From contig OZ251532.1 of assembly GCA_965243175.1 (NCBI GenBank), forward strand, positions 1 through 64,000: a stretch of 64,000 nucleotides of DNA. The letters are read 5' to 3'. The notes beneath the pieces are model-generated. The model did not search any database and was not told the origin of the DNA. It saw only the letters and a list, made by a program, of their open reading frames with translations. Below are positions 8,945-17,084 of this stretch, one piece after another; the first letter of the stretch is position 1; each line of letters opens with the position of its first letter. The position numbers and the translations under genes were made by a program. Source of the stretch: VXYL01 sp965243175 (GTDB lineage Bacteria > Pseudomonadota > Gammaproteobacteria > Pseudomonadales > Azotimanducaceae).

Positions 8945-9577
8945 CTAGGCGTCAAGTTCCGGCGGCTCCGTCAAAACGCCAGCCTCGGCGAACGGCGCGC
9001 GTCGTCGCTCGCCCGCGGCGAAGTCCTCGAGCGCCGGGAAGTAGCGTTCGAAGTCTTCGACGAAGCGCGGCAGGTCGGCGCCGAGCGCCGCGTCCGCCAA
9101 CGGCGCGAGGTGCGCCATGCGCAAGCGCTCCAGGGCGTGATGCATGGCGCAGCGGATGGTCTCGGGCTGCCGGTAGGCAGCAAGCAGGTCGCGGGCCGCC
9201 ATGTGCTCCACGAACCGGCGCGCCCGGTCCGGCACCCAGGCGTCGTGGCGGGCGATGGCGGCGTAGACCTTGGCCGTGAAAGCCGGCAGTTCCTCGTCGC
9301 AGCGCCGTTGCCAGTCGAGGGCCAGGCAGTGGTCCGCCACGATGTCGAGCAGCACCGGGGCCGGGCGGCGCAGTTCCGGGTGGAAGCGGGCGATGCCGTG
9401 GCGAAGCAGGGGCAGGTGGTTGGAGAAGGAGTCGATGCGGCGATGCAGCCAGATGCCGGAGCGCAGCGCCGGCGGCATCTGTTCGGGAATCCCGCCCTTC
9501 ACGAAATCCCCGAGCACGCCGCCCGCGACCCAGCCTTCGCCAGGGCCCGCGAGCAGGCAATGCGCGAGGAAGTTCAC
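8945..9577 (-). CDS. acpH: Acyl-carrier-protein phosphodiesterase (AcpH family)
   Basis: Protein of 210 aa starting at GTG 9577, whose first bases overlap the gshA stop (GTGA). AcpH removes 4'-phosphopantetheine from holo-ACP. The N-terminus VNFLAHCLLA matches the family MNFLAHxxLA signature, with LGDFVKGG, LHRRIDSFSNHLP and DIVADHCLALDW further on; the conserved Asp/His residues suggest the HD-like metal site. The 4-bp overlap implies translational coupling to gshA, an unusual partner. Confidence 0.85.
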   Translation of the reverse strand: MNFLAHCLLAGPGEGWVAGGVLGDFVKGGIPEQMPPALRSGIWLHRRIDSFSNHLPLLRHGIARFHPELRRPAPVLLDIVADHCLALDWQRRCDEELPAFTAKVYAAIARHDAWVPDRARRFVEHMAARDLLAAYRQPETIRCAMHHALERLRMAHLAPLADAALGADLPRFVEDFERYFPALEDFAAGERRRAPFAEAGVLTEPPELDA

Positions 9578-11133
9578 CGTTGGTCGAGTGTCATGAAGCG
9601 CGCCAGGTAGTCGTCGAAGCTCTCGCTTTCGCCAGCTTCGATTTCCGCTTGGCGACGGTGGGATTCGGCACTCGCATCCGCCAGCTGGTTCCGCGCCACA
9701 GGCTCTCGCTGCGCAAGCCACCGCCGATGCTCCATCGAACGGCGCAGGCCGAAGCTGGCGAACGACTCCCCGCGGCTTGCGAGTTCCGCGAGAACCCGCG
9801 CCGAGGGCGTCTGCTCCGGGGCATCGACCTTGTCCCGCTGCGACGCCACCGCCTCTTCGTGCTTCCTGTCGCCGGAAACCGCATCGACGGTCGCCGCCAC
9901 TCCGGTGCAACGATCCAGCAAACGCTTGGCCCAGCTCGCAAGCGTCCGCGTGCCATCGGCCAATGCCACTGGCAGATTCAGCCGGCGTCCACGTTCGACG
10001 ACGGCGAGCTGGTTCGCCGCCAAAGCCGCGGATTCGCGGGAGCTCTCGGCAGGGCTGTCGGCGAGCAGGCAGAACAGCAGGAAGACGTCCAGAAAGCGGC
10101 ACGTGGCCGCGTCGATGCCGAGCGGCAGGAACGGGTCCAGGTCCATGCAGCGCACCTCCACGTACTCCACGCCGCGTTCGCGCAAGGCGTCGAGGGGCCG
10201 CTCGCCGGAGCGCGTGCGGCGCTTCGGGCGGATGGTGGCGTAGAACTCGTTCTCGATCTGCAGCACGGCGGTGGAGAGCTGCCGGTACTCCCCGCCCGGC
10301 CCGCGCAGGCCAATCGCATCGTAGGCGGGATAGGGAATCGTCAGCGCCTTGCCCAGCGTCGCGTCGTACTGGTCGAGGCCGTCGTAGGAGATGTCGAGCG
10401 CCGCTTGCGCCTCGCTCTGGTAGCCCAAACGCCCCATGCGCAACGACGTCGCATTCGGCAGGTGCGCCGTGTCGTCGCCCAGTGCCTCGAGCGCTGCCTC
10501 TTGGCCGGGCGCCAAGAACGACCGGCACGCCGCCGGCGAAGCGCCGAACAGGTAGATCAGCAGCCACGAGTAGCGGCGGAAGTTGCGGATCAGCCCGAAG
10601 TAGGCGTCGGTGACGAAGCGCTGGTCGTGGTTCCGGCCGCGGCTCTCGGCGATCACCGGCCACAGCGCCTCCGGCAGGGAGAAGTTGTAGTGGATGCCGC
10701 TGATCGCCTGCATCCGCCGCCCGTAGCGATGGCTCAGGCCGTTGCGGTACACGGTCTTGGAACGCCCGACGTTCGAAGTGCCGAAGCGGGCGATGGGGAT
10801 GTCCTCCTCGGCGCCGAGGCGGCACGGCATGCTCGCCGCCCACAGCAGTTCGTCGCCGATGTTGGCGCACACGAACCCGTGGATGGCCTCCAGTTCCGCT
10901 ACGACGTCCTCGGCGCTTTCGCAAACGCCCGTGATGAGTTCCAGCTGCGCCTCGCTGAAATCCGTGGTGATGTTCGGATGCGTGAGCGGCGAACCGAGCG
11001 CTTGCGGATGCGGCGTCTGCGCCAGCTCCCCATCAGGCGAGACGCGCAGGCTCTCCTTCTCGATGCCGCGTCGCAGCTTCGCCAGTTCCGGGCGCCCGGC
11101 CAGCGCCGCCAACAGATTCGCGGAGTCCGTCAA
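9574..11133 (-). CDS. gshA: Glutamate-cysteine ligase, gammaproteobacterial type
   Basis: Protein of 519 aa, close to E. coli GshA (518). It makes gamma-glutamylcysteine, the first step of glutathione synthesis. Visible family segments are GIEKESLRV, PNITTDFSEAQLELIT, QAISGIHYNFSLP, LRMGRLGYQSEAQ, QIENEFYATIRPKR and VEVRCMDLDPFLPLGI. The start is taken as TTG 11133, just after the pckA stop; an in-frame extension to 11250 would lie wholly inside pckA. No strong Shine-Dalgarno is seen. Confidence 0.92.
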   Translation of the reverse strand: MTDSANLLAALAGRPELAKLRRGIEKESLRVSPDGELAQTPHPQALGSPLTHPNITTDFSEAQLELITGVCESAEDVVAELEAIHGFVCANIGDELLWAASMPCRLGAEEDIPIARFGTSNVGRSKTVYRNGLSHRYGRRMQAISGIHYNFSLPEALWPVIAESRGRNHDQRFVTDAYFGLIRNFRRYSWLLIYLFGASPAACRSFLAPGQEAALEALGDDTAHLPNATSLRMGRLGYQSEAQAALDISYDGLDQYDATLGKALTIPYPAYDAIGLRGPGGEYRQLSTAVLQIENEFYATIRPKRRTRSGERPLDALRERGVEYVEVRCMDLDPFLPLGIDAATCRFLDVFLLFCLLADSPAESSRESAALAANQLAVVERGRRLNLPVALADGTRTLASWAKRLLDRCTGVAATVDAVSGDRKHEEAVASQRDKVDAPEQTPSARVLAELASRGESFASFGLRRSMEHRRWLAQREPVARNQLADASAESHRRQAEIEAGESESFDDYLARFMTLDQR

Positions 11134-11140
11134 CGGCCGG

Positions 11141-12721
11141 CTACGGGCGCGGCCCGGCGTCCACGATGGCGCGGTCGACGTCGAACTTCTCGAAGTTGGC
11201 GACGAATTTCGCCGCCAGCTCGCGGCTTGCCTGATCGTAGGCGGCCGCATCCACCCAGGTGTCGCGCGGATTCAGCAACCGCGAGTCGACCCCCGGAGCG
11301 CAGGTCGGCGCCTCCAGATTGAACGCCTCCAAGCGGCGCCGTGGCGCGTCAACGAGCGCCCCCGATTGGATGGCGCGCACGATCGCGCGCGTGGCCGGAA
11401 TGTCGAAGCGCTTGCCGACCCCGTAGCCGCCGCCGGTCCAGCCGGTGTTGACCAGATAGACCACCGTGCCGAACGCCGCGATGCGCTTCATCAGCAGATC
11501 GGCGTAGACCCGCGCCGGGCGTGGAAAGAATGCCGCCCCGAAACAGGCGGAGAAGGTCGCCGTATAGGGTTCGGCCGAGCCGACCACGGTGGAGCCGACG
11601 GCCGCGGTGTAGCCGGAGAGAAAGTGGTACGCCGCGGCTTCAGGCGAAAGCACGGCCACCGGCGGCAGCACCCCGCTCACGTCGCAGGTGAGGAAGACGA
11701 CCGCGCTCGGTTCGCCAGCGCGGTTCTCCGACACCTTGGCGGCGATGTTGGAACGCGGGTAGCAGGCGCGGGTGTTTTCCGTGAGGCTCGCGTCCGCGTA
11801 GTCCGGCACCCGGCTGCGCTCGTCGATGACCACGTTCTCGACGATGGCGCCGAAGCGGATGGCGTCGTGGATCACCGGCTCGGAAGCCCGGGAGAGGTTG
11901 ATGCACTTGGCGTAGCACCCGCCTTCCAGATTGAACACCGTGCCCTCGCCCCAGCCGTGTTCGTCGTCGCCGACGAGCAGCCGCTCGGGATCCGCGGAAA
12001 GCGTCGTCTTGCCGGTGCCGGACAGCCCGAAGAACAGCGTCACGTCGCCGTCGGCGCGGGCGTTCGCCGCGCAGTGCATCGGCAGCACGTCGCGTTCCGG
12101 CAGCAGATAGTTCTGTACGCCGAACATCGCCTTCTTCATCTCCCCGGCGTAGCGCAGCCCGGCGAGCAGGACGCGCCGCCCGGCGAAGTCGATCATCACC
12201 GTGGCGTCCGAAGCCGTGCCGTCGCGTTCCGGGCGGCAGACGAACGACGGCGCGTCGAGCACCTGCCAGACCGGCCTGGCGAGCGGATTGAACGGTTCCG
12301 CGGCGGTGGGCGAGATGAACAGCGCTTCGGCGAAGAGGGCGTGCCAAGCGTATTCCGTGGTCACGTCGATCGGCACGTAGTGTTCGGGATGGGCGCCGAC
12401 GTGCAGGCTGGACACGAAGCGGCTGCGTTTCGCCAAATGCGCCTGGGCGCGCCGCCAAAGAGCGTCGAAGACCTCAGCTTCCACCGGCTGGTTGACTTCG
12501 CCCCAGTCGATGGCCGCTTCGCTGCCCGGCTCGCGGACGATGAACCGATCCTTCGGCGAACGCCCGGTGCGCTCGCCCGTCTCCACCACCACTGCGCCGT
12601 TGCTGGCGAAGCGGCCCTCGCCGCGCAGCACGGCCAGCTCGGCGAGCGCGGCACTCGACAGATCGCGCCAAACACGGGCCTTGGCGCCGGCCGCATCGCG
12701 GGATTTCGAATGGAGCGCCAT
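11141..12721 (-). CDS. pckA: Phosphoenolpyruvate carboxykinase (ATP)
   Basis: Protein of 526 aa. PckA converts oxaloacetate and ATP to PEP and CO2 in gluconeogenesis. Diagnostic motifs: TGRSPKDRFIVRE, the PEPCK-specific P-loop FGLSGTGKTTLSADPER, GDDEHGWGEG (metal ligands), ARSNIA-like YPRSNIAAK and VYLVNTGWTGG. It follows ntrC by 73 bp on the same strand, and gshA starts 7 bp after it. Confidence 0.97.
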   Translation of the reverse strand: MALHSKSRDAAGAKARVWRDLSSAALAELAVLRGEGRFASNGAVVVETGERTGRSPKDRFIVREPGSEAAIDWGEVNQPVEAEVFDALWRRAQAHLAKRSRFVSSLHVGAHPEHYVPIDVTTEYAWHALFAEALFISPTAAEPFNPLARPVWQVLDAPSFVCRPERDGTASDATVMIDFAGRRVLLAGLRYAGEMKKAMFGVQNYLLPERDVLPMHCAANARADGDVTLFFGLSGTGKTTLSADPERLLVGDDEHGWGEGTVFNLEGGCYAKCINLSRASEPVIHDAIRFGAIVENVVIDERSRVPDYADASLTENTRACYPRSNIAAKVSENRAGEPSAVVFLTCDVSGVLPPVAVLSPEAAAYHFLSGYTAAVGSTVVGSAEPYTATFSACFGAAFFPRPARVYADLLMKRIAAFGTVVYLVNTGWTGGGYGVGKRFDIPATRAIVRAIQSGALVDAPRRRLEAFNLEAPTCAPGVDSRLLNPRDTWVDAAAYDQASRELAAKFVANFEKFDVDRAIVDAGPRP

Positions 12722-12794
12722 GGCGGTTCAAGCGGGGGGTAAACAACCAATTCTACACGAGCTTCGGTTGTGCGCGGAACTCCGGCCCAGCGCG

Positions 12795-14237
12795 TCATTC
12801 GTCCGGTTGCGCACCCCGCTGCGGATCGGTCGAAATCGGAACCTCGCCGGGGCCCAAGTCGGCGAGTTTGCGGGTCAGGGTGTTGCGGCCCCAGCCCAGC
12901 AGTTCGGCGGCGTCGCGTTTGCGACCGCCGGTGTGCGCCAGGGCGGCGCGGATCAGTGTTCGCTCGAAGGCTGGCAGCGCTTCGTCGAGGATGCGCTCGG
13001 TACCGTCGCGGAGCCGTTCGCGGGCCCAGGCGGCGAGCTGTTCCGGCCACTCGCCTTCGCTGCGCACGGCGATGCCGTGCAGTTCCGGCGGCAGGTCCTG
13101 GACGTGGATCTCGCGCCCCGGCGCCATGACCGTGAGCCACTTGCAGGCGTTCTCCAACTGCCGCACGTTGCCGGGCCATTCCAGCGTCTCCAAGTAGCGG
13201 AGGGTGTCTGGCCGCAGCGCCTTCTGCTCGCCGCCGAGCTCCCGGGCCGCCGCGGCGAGGAAGTGCTCCGCCAAGGCGGGAATGTCGGCGCGTCGTTCGG
13301 CGAGCGTCGGCACATGGACGCGGATGACGTTCAGGCGGTGGTAGAGGTCCTCGCGGAAGTCTCCGCTTGCCACCAAGGCGCGCAGGTCGCGGTGCGTGGC
13401 GGTAATGATGCGCACGTCCACCTGCACGCTGGCGCGACCGCCGACGCGGAAGAACTCGCCCTCCGCCAGCACCCGCAGCAGGCGCGTCTGCGCCGCCGCC
13501 GGCATGTCGCCGATCTCGTCCAGGAACAGCGTCCCGCCGCTCGCCTGCTCGAACCTGCCGACGCGCTGCTCCCGAGCGCCGGTGAACGCGCCGCGTTCGT
13601 GGCCGAACAGCTCGGATTCGATGAGTTCGCTGGGGATGGCGGCCATGTTCAGCGCCACGAACGCTCCGCCGGCACGCAGCCCGTGGCGGTGCAGAGCGCG
13701 CGCCACGAGTTCCTTGCCGGTGCCGGATGCGCCTTCGATCATCACCGTGATGTTCGAGTGCGCGAGCCGGCCGATGGCGCGGAAGACTTCCTGCATCGCC
13801 GGCGCCTTGCCGACGATTCCGGTGGCGCTCGGCGCGTCGGCAGCGGAGGACGGGGCTTTCTCGCGGCCGAGCTCCACGGCGCGGCGCACGGTGGCGACCG
13901 CGTCGTCCACGTCGAAGGGCTTGGGCAGATACTCGAAGGCGCCGGACTGGTAGGCGCCGACGGCGCTTTCGAGGTCCGAGTGGGCGGTGGTGATGATCAC
14001 CGGCAGCCCCGGGCAGCGTTCGCCCAGCGCGGCGAGCAGCTCCAGACCGTCCGTGCCCGGCATGCGGATGTCCGACACCAGCGCGTCCGGGGTCTCGCGG
14101 TCGATGCGGCGCAGCACGTCGGCGGCGTTGTCGAACGAGGCGGTCTCGAAGCCGGCTTGGGCGAGCGCCCGTTCCAGCACCCAGCGGATGGAGCCGTCGT
14201 CGTCGACGATCCACACGCGGTCAGCGGCCATTCGCAC
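12795..14237 (-). CDS. glnG: Nitrogen regulation response regulator NtrC
   Basis: Protein of 480 aa with the full NtrC layout: receiver domain (phospho-acceptor Asp in ALVSDIRMPGTDG, near residue 55), sigma-54 AAA+ domain with Walker A EGASGTGKELVAR, the sigma-54 contact loop ERGAFTGA and GGTLFLDEIGD, then a Fis-type HTH (AAELLGWGRNTLTRKL). It activates sigma-54 promoters of nitrogen-scavenging genes when phosphorylated by NtrB. Its start overlaps the end of ntrB by 17 bp, so the pair is one transcription unit. Confidence 0.96.
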   Translation of the reverse strand: MRMAADRVWIVDDDGSIRWVLERALAQAGFETASFDNAADVLRRIDRETPDALVSDIRMPGTDGLELLAALGERCPGLPVIITTAHSDLESAVGAYQSGAFEYLPKPFDVDDAVATVRRAVELGREKAPSSAADAPSATGIVGKAPAMQEVFRAIGRLAHSNITVMIEGASGTGKELVARALHRHGLRAGGAFVALNMAAIPSELIESELFGHERGAFTGAREQRVGRFEQASGGTLFLDEIGDMPAAAQTRLLRVLAEGEFFRVGGRASVQVDVRIITATHRDLRALVASGDFREDLYHRLNVIRVHVPTLAERRADIPALAEHFLAAAARELGGEQKALRPDTLRYLETLEWPGNVRQLENACKWLTVMAPGREIHVQDLPPELHGIAVRSEGEWPEQLAAWARERLRDGTERILDEALPAFERTLIRAALAHTGGRKRDAAELLGWGRNTLTRKLADLGPGEVPISTDPQRGAQPDE

Positions 14238-15381
14238 CTCCCGCTTGCAGCGTCGGTGCCGGGAGGGTCGCCGAACGGTCGTCTTCCGCCTTGCCTTCGG
14301 TGGGCTGGCGCAGCGGCAGGTAGAAGGAGAACACCGTGCGCCCGGGTTCGCTTTCGCACTCGACCAGGCCGTTGTGCTGCGCGAGGATGGTCTGCGTGAT
14401 GGCGAGGCCGAGGCCGGAACCGTCGCGCCGGCCGCTGATCATGGGATAGAAGATGCGATCGGCGATGTCCGGCGGAACCCCCGGCCCGTTGTCGATGAAG
14501 TCCATGTTGGCCACCAGCCGATGCCGCGTGCGCCCGATGGTGAACTGGCGCACCACGCGGGTGCGCAGTTCGATGGTCGGTTCGGCGGTCTCTTGCAGCG
14601 CGAGGGCGGCGTTGCCCAGCACGTTCAGCGTCGCCTGCACCAGCTTCTCGAAGTCCGCGTCCACCTCCGGCAGGCTGGGATCGTAGGCGCGCTGGAAGGC
14701 GATGCGCGACGGATGCTCGGCTTCCACCAGCTTCACCACCCGTTCGATCACGTGATGGACGTTCACCGGCGCGAACCGGCAGCGGCCGTTGGGCCCGAGG
14801 ATGCGGTCCACCAGATTGCGCAGGCGGTCGGCTTCGGAAATGATCACCGCCGTGTACTGCCGCTGCTCGGCGTCGGCAAGCTGCCGCGACAGCAGTTGCG
14901 CGGCGCCGCGAATGCCGCCGAGCGGATTCTTGATCTCGTGGGCGAGGCCGCGGCCCAGCTTGCGCATGGTGTCCTGCAGCGCCGCCTGCTGCTTGTCGCG
15001 GTCGATGCGGATGAAGCGGTCCAAGCGCTCGAACTCGAGCAGCAGTTCGCGCTCGGAGAGCGGCGCGATGGAATAGTTGAGGCGCACGAGCCCGTCCGGC
15101 AAGTAGAGTGCCACGTCGCGCTTGGTGAATGGCCGGCCGCTGTCGAGGACGGCCTGCAGGACGCTGGGCGCGGCATGGTCGTCGCGCATGAGGGCGTCGA
15201 GCCGCGCCCCGACGACCCGCACCGCGCTGCGCCCGAAGAGCGCCTGCGCGGACTGGTTCACGTAGCTGACGCGAAACGAGCGATCGCTGGCGGCGTCGAC
15301 CACCGCCACCGCGGTATTGAGCTGGTCCAGAATGTCTCGATAGGTGGCCACGGGACCGGAACGAAGCAAAAAGCGTTCCAT
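14221..15381 (-). CDS. glnL: Nitrogen regulation sensor kinase NtrB
   Basis: Protein of 386 aa: N-terminal PAS domain, HisKA domain with the phospho-accepting His in RGLAHEIKNPLGGIRGAAQLL, and HATPase domain (VLGNAALALQET, DNGPGVP, RRDGSGLGLAI). NtrB phosphorylates NtrC under nitrogen limitation and is controlled by PII. The ATG at 15381 is chosen because it gives the family N-terminus; an in-frame extension to 15558 has no family similarity and would cover the NtrC-box-like site upstream. Confidence 0.94.
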   Translation of the reverse strand: MERFLLRSGPVATYRDILDQLNTAVAVVDAASDRSFRVSYVNQSAQALFGRSAVRVVGARLDALMRDDHAAPSVLQAVLDSGRPFTKRDVALYLPDGLVRLNYSIAPLSERELLLEFERLDRFIRIDRDKQQAALQDTMRKLGRGLAHEIKNPLGGIRGAAQLLSRQLADAEQRQYTAVIISEADRLRNLVDRILGPNGRCRFAPVNVHHVIERVVKLVEAEHPSRIAFQRAYDPSLPEVDADFEKLVQATLNVLGNAALALQETAEPTIELRTRVVRQFTIGRTRHRLVANMDFIDNGPGVPPDIADRIFYPMISGRRDGSGLGLAITQTILAQHNGLVECESEPGRTVFSFYLPLRQPTEGKAEDDRSATLPAPTLQAGGANGR

Positions 15382-15455
15382 CGTCGTCAAGTCGCTGCCG
15401 CGCCGTCCGCGGCGGCAACCAAGGCATGGTTGTGGTGCATGGCTGCACCGGTCAC

Positions 15456-15472
15456 TGCACCAATCTAGTGCG
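15456..15472. promoter_or_regulatory. NtrC-box-like operator upstream of ntrB
   Basis: The 17-bp site TGCACC-AATCT-AGTGCG matches the NtrC consensus TGCACC-N5-GGTGCA in 10 of 12 specified bases and keeps the GCAC-N7-GTGC core exactly. It lies 75-91 bp upstream of the ntrB start. A second perfect inverted repeat (GGTGCA-N4-TGCACC, 15434-15449) sits between it and the gene. Autoregulation of ntrBC by NtrC is the natural reading. Confidence 0.55.
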
Positions 15473-15515
15473 TCGCGCTCGGATAGTCCAGCCGAACGGT
15501 GCCTGTTTGTGCGAG

Positions 15516-15550
15516 ATCGCTGTTTTTCGCGTGAGACATCGGCCATGCGT
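15516..15550. repeat. Dispersed ~35-bp intergenic repeat, copy A
   Basis: This stretch resembles 49197-49232: both begin ATCGCTGT followed by a T-rich run, and both end with ATCGGCCATGCGT. Both lie in non-coding DNA 90-135 bp upstream of a minus-strand gene and in the same orientation. The function is unknown. Confidence 0.5.
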
Positions 15551-15628
15551 ACACACAACCCCGGAACCGTCGCTCAGGATCGCGCCCGAACCCCAACGAG
15601 AGCGCGTCCGCCGTGCTATGTTTCAAGC

Positions 15629-16549
15629 ATGACTGCCCAACCCCAGGCCAAGGGCGCAACGCCCGCGCAAGCCGAGCCGCCGCCGTTCGTCGAACAGACG
15701 GCGCCGGCTTTGGTGGCCAACGGCAGCGCCTTGCGCTTCGGCGCCGAGAAGCGCGAGCCGTGGGACTACGTGCCCGTGCCTCCGTTCGTTCTGGACACTG
15801 ACGGCTACCTGGTCTCGGATTCCATGTCGCAGAACGAACGACATCTCGGGCGGCTTCTGGCCTACGCGCCGACGCTCAAGAGGTTCTACCGAGGGCGGGG
15901 CGGCATGGTGGGCGCGGACCTGTCGATGCACTACGTGAAGGGCAATCGGAGGAGGACGCTGGCGCCGGACCTGTTCGTGGCGCGCAAGGCGGAGGCGCGC
16001 GAGGACCGACCGTCCTACAAGCTGTGGGAAGAGCCGGTGCCGGAGTTCGTGCTGGAGGACCTGTCGCCCGGCAACTGGCGCAAGGACGCGGTGGACAAGC
16101 GCGTGCTGTACCGGCAGCTGGGCGTCCAAGAGTACTGGATGTTCGACGAGACGGGCCGCCGGCTGCGCGACGATTCGGGAGCGCGCCTTGGCGTGCGGCT
16201 CGTCGGCTACCGGCTGCGCGCGGGCGACTACGAACGGATGGCTGCCAACGCCGCCGGCCGCCTGCCGAGCGAGGCGCTGGGGCTGGAGCTCTGCGTGAAG
16301 GACGACTTGCTGCGCTTCTTCGATCCCGCGACGGCTCGCTACCTGCCGACCTTGGACGAAGCCGAAGCGCGTGCGGACGAAGCCGAAGTTCGGGCGGACG
16401 AAGCCGAAGTTCGGGCGGAGGCCGCGGAGTCCGAGACGGCCAAAGAGCGCTCCGGTCGAGAGGCGGCGGAAAGACGTGAAGCCGAGGCGCTGGCGCGAAT
16501 CGAGGCCTTGGAAGCGCAGCTGGCAACGAGCATAGCCGAGAACCGCTAG
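15629..16549 (+). CDS. Uma2-family (DUF820) putative endonuclease
   Basis: Protein of 306 aa. The Uma2 domain (about residues 40-215) has a PD-(D/E)XK-like core: RRTLAPDLFVARKA, PEFVLEDLSPGNWRKDAVDKRVLYRQLGVQEYWMFD. The C-terminal ~70 residues form a charged coiled coil; part of it is encoded by three tandem 21-bp units at 16358-16420 (heptad DEAEVRA). Uma2 proteins are common in cyanobacteria and some symbionts, and their role is unclear. The ATG at 15629 is used; upstream frame extension is non-coding. It converges on the NfeD gene with the two stops sharing a CTAG. Confidence 0.8.
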   Translation: MTAQPQAKGATPAQAEPPPFVEQTAPALVANGSALRFGAEKREPWDYVPVPPFVLDTDGYLVSDSMSQNERHLGRLLAYAPTLKRFYRGRGGMVGADLSMHYVKGNRRRTLAPDLFVARKAEAREDRPSYKLWEEPVPEFVLEDLSPGNWRKDAVDKRVLYRQLGVQEYWMFDETGRRLRDDSGARLGVRLVGYRLRAGDYERMAANAAGRLPSEALGLELCVKDDLLRFFDPATARYLPTLDEAEARADEAEVRADEAEVRAEAAESETAKERSGREAAERREAEALARIEALEAQLATSIAENR

Positions 16550-17007
16550 CCGTCTTCCATCTTCTGGGGCGTGCTCTCCGAAACCGGCACGATGTGCAGT
16601 TCCGTGCTGGACGTCTTGACGACGCGCCCCTGTTCGCCGGCCGCGATCGCCGTGTTGCCCACGTTCACGGCATCCCACTCGGTGCCGCGCATCGCCACCC
16701 GCGTCTTGCCGCCTTTGGGTACGTCCTCCTTCACGTCCACCACCGCGCCTTCGCTGCCGCCCTTGAAGCCGGGCCCCCCGTGCAGCCGGCGATAGAGTTC
16801 GTCGCGGAACAGCAGCATCGAGGTGACGGCGAGGAAGGCGTAGAGCAGCCACTGCCCCCAGGCGGGAAGCCCAGGCCCGGCGGCCTCGAAGACGCCGACC
16901 AGGATGGCGGCGATGCCCAGGAACGCCAAGTAGAAGGCCAAGTCCGCGCCGAGGAGTTCGACCCCCAGCAACGCGAGGCCGCCGATGATCCAAGCCCACC
17001 AAGGCAT
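16546..17007 (-). CDS. NfeD-like membrane protein
   Basis: Protein of 153 aa with two or three N-terminal membrane helices (WWAWIIGGLALLGVELLGAD, LAFYLAFLGIAAILVGVF, WLLYAFLAVTSMLLF) and a C-terminal OB-fold domain (residues ~85-140, GAVVDVKEDVPKGGKTRV, GTEWDAV). This is the short NfeD1b form that normally pairs with a slipin. The likely partner is the SPFH protein at 4289-5227, which is unusual because the two genes are usually adjacent. The start is ATG 17007. Confidence 0.85.
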   Translation of the reverse strand: MPWWAWIIGGLALLGVELLGADLAFYLAFLGIAAILVGVFEAAGPGLPAWGQWLLYAFLAVTSMLLFRDELYRRLHGGPGFKGGSEGAVVDVKEDVPKGGKTRVAMRGTEWDAVNVGNTAIAAGEQGRVVKTSSTELHIVPVSESTPQKMEDG

Positions 17008-17084
17008 TGCCGCTCCCGATCGAGGTTGCGCCGCGGATAGTAGCGGAAGCGGCAGCCCTGTGCTCTCGGCGCCGCATCGCCAAC

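Noticed and set aside
16358..16420. Possible CRISPR-like repeats
   Set aside because: Tandem in-frame 21-bp units without spacers, inside a coiled-coil coding region. No CRISPR array was seen anywhere.
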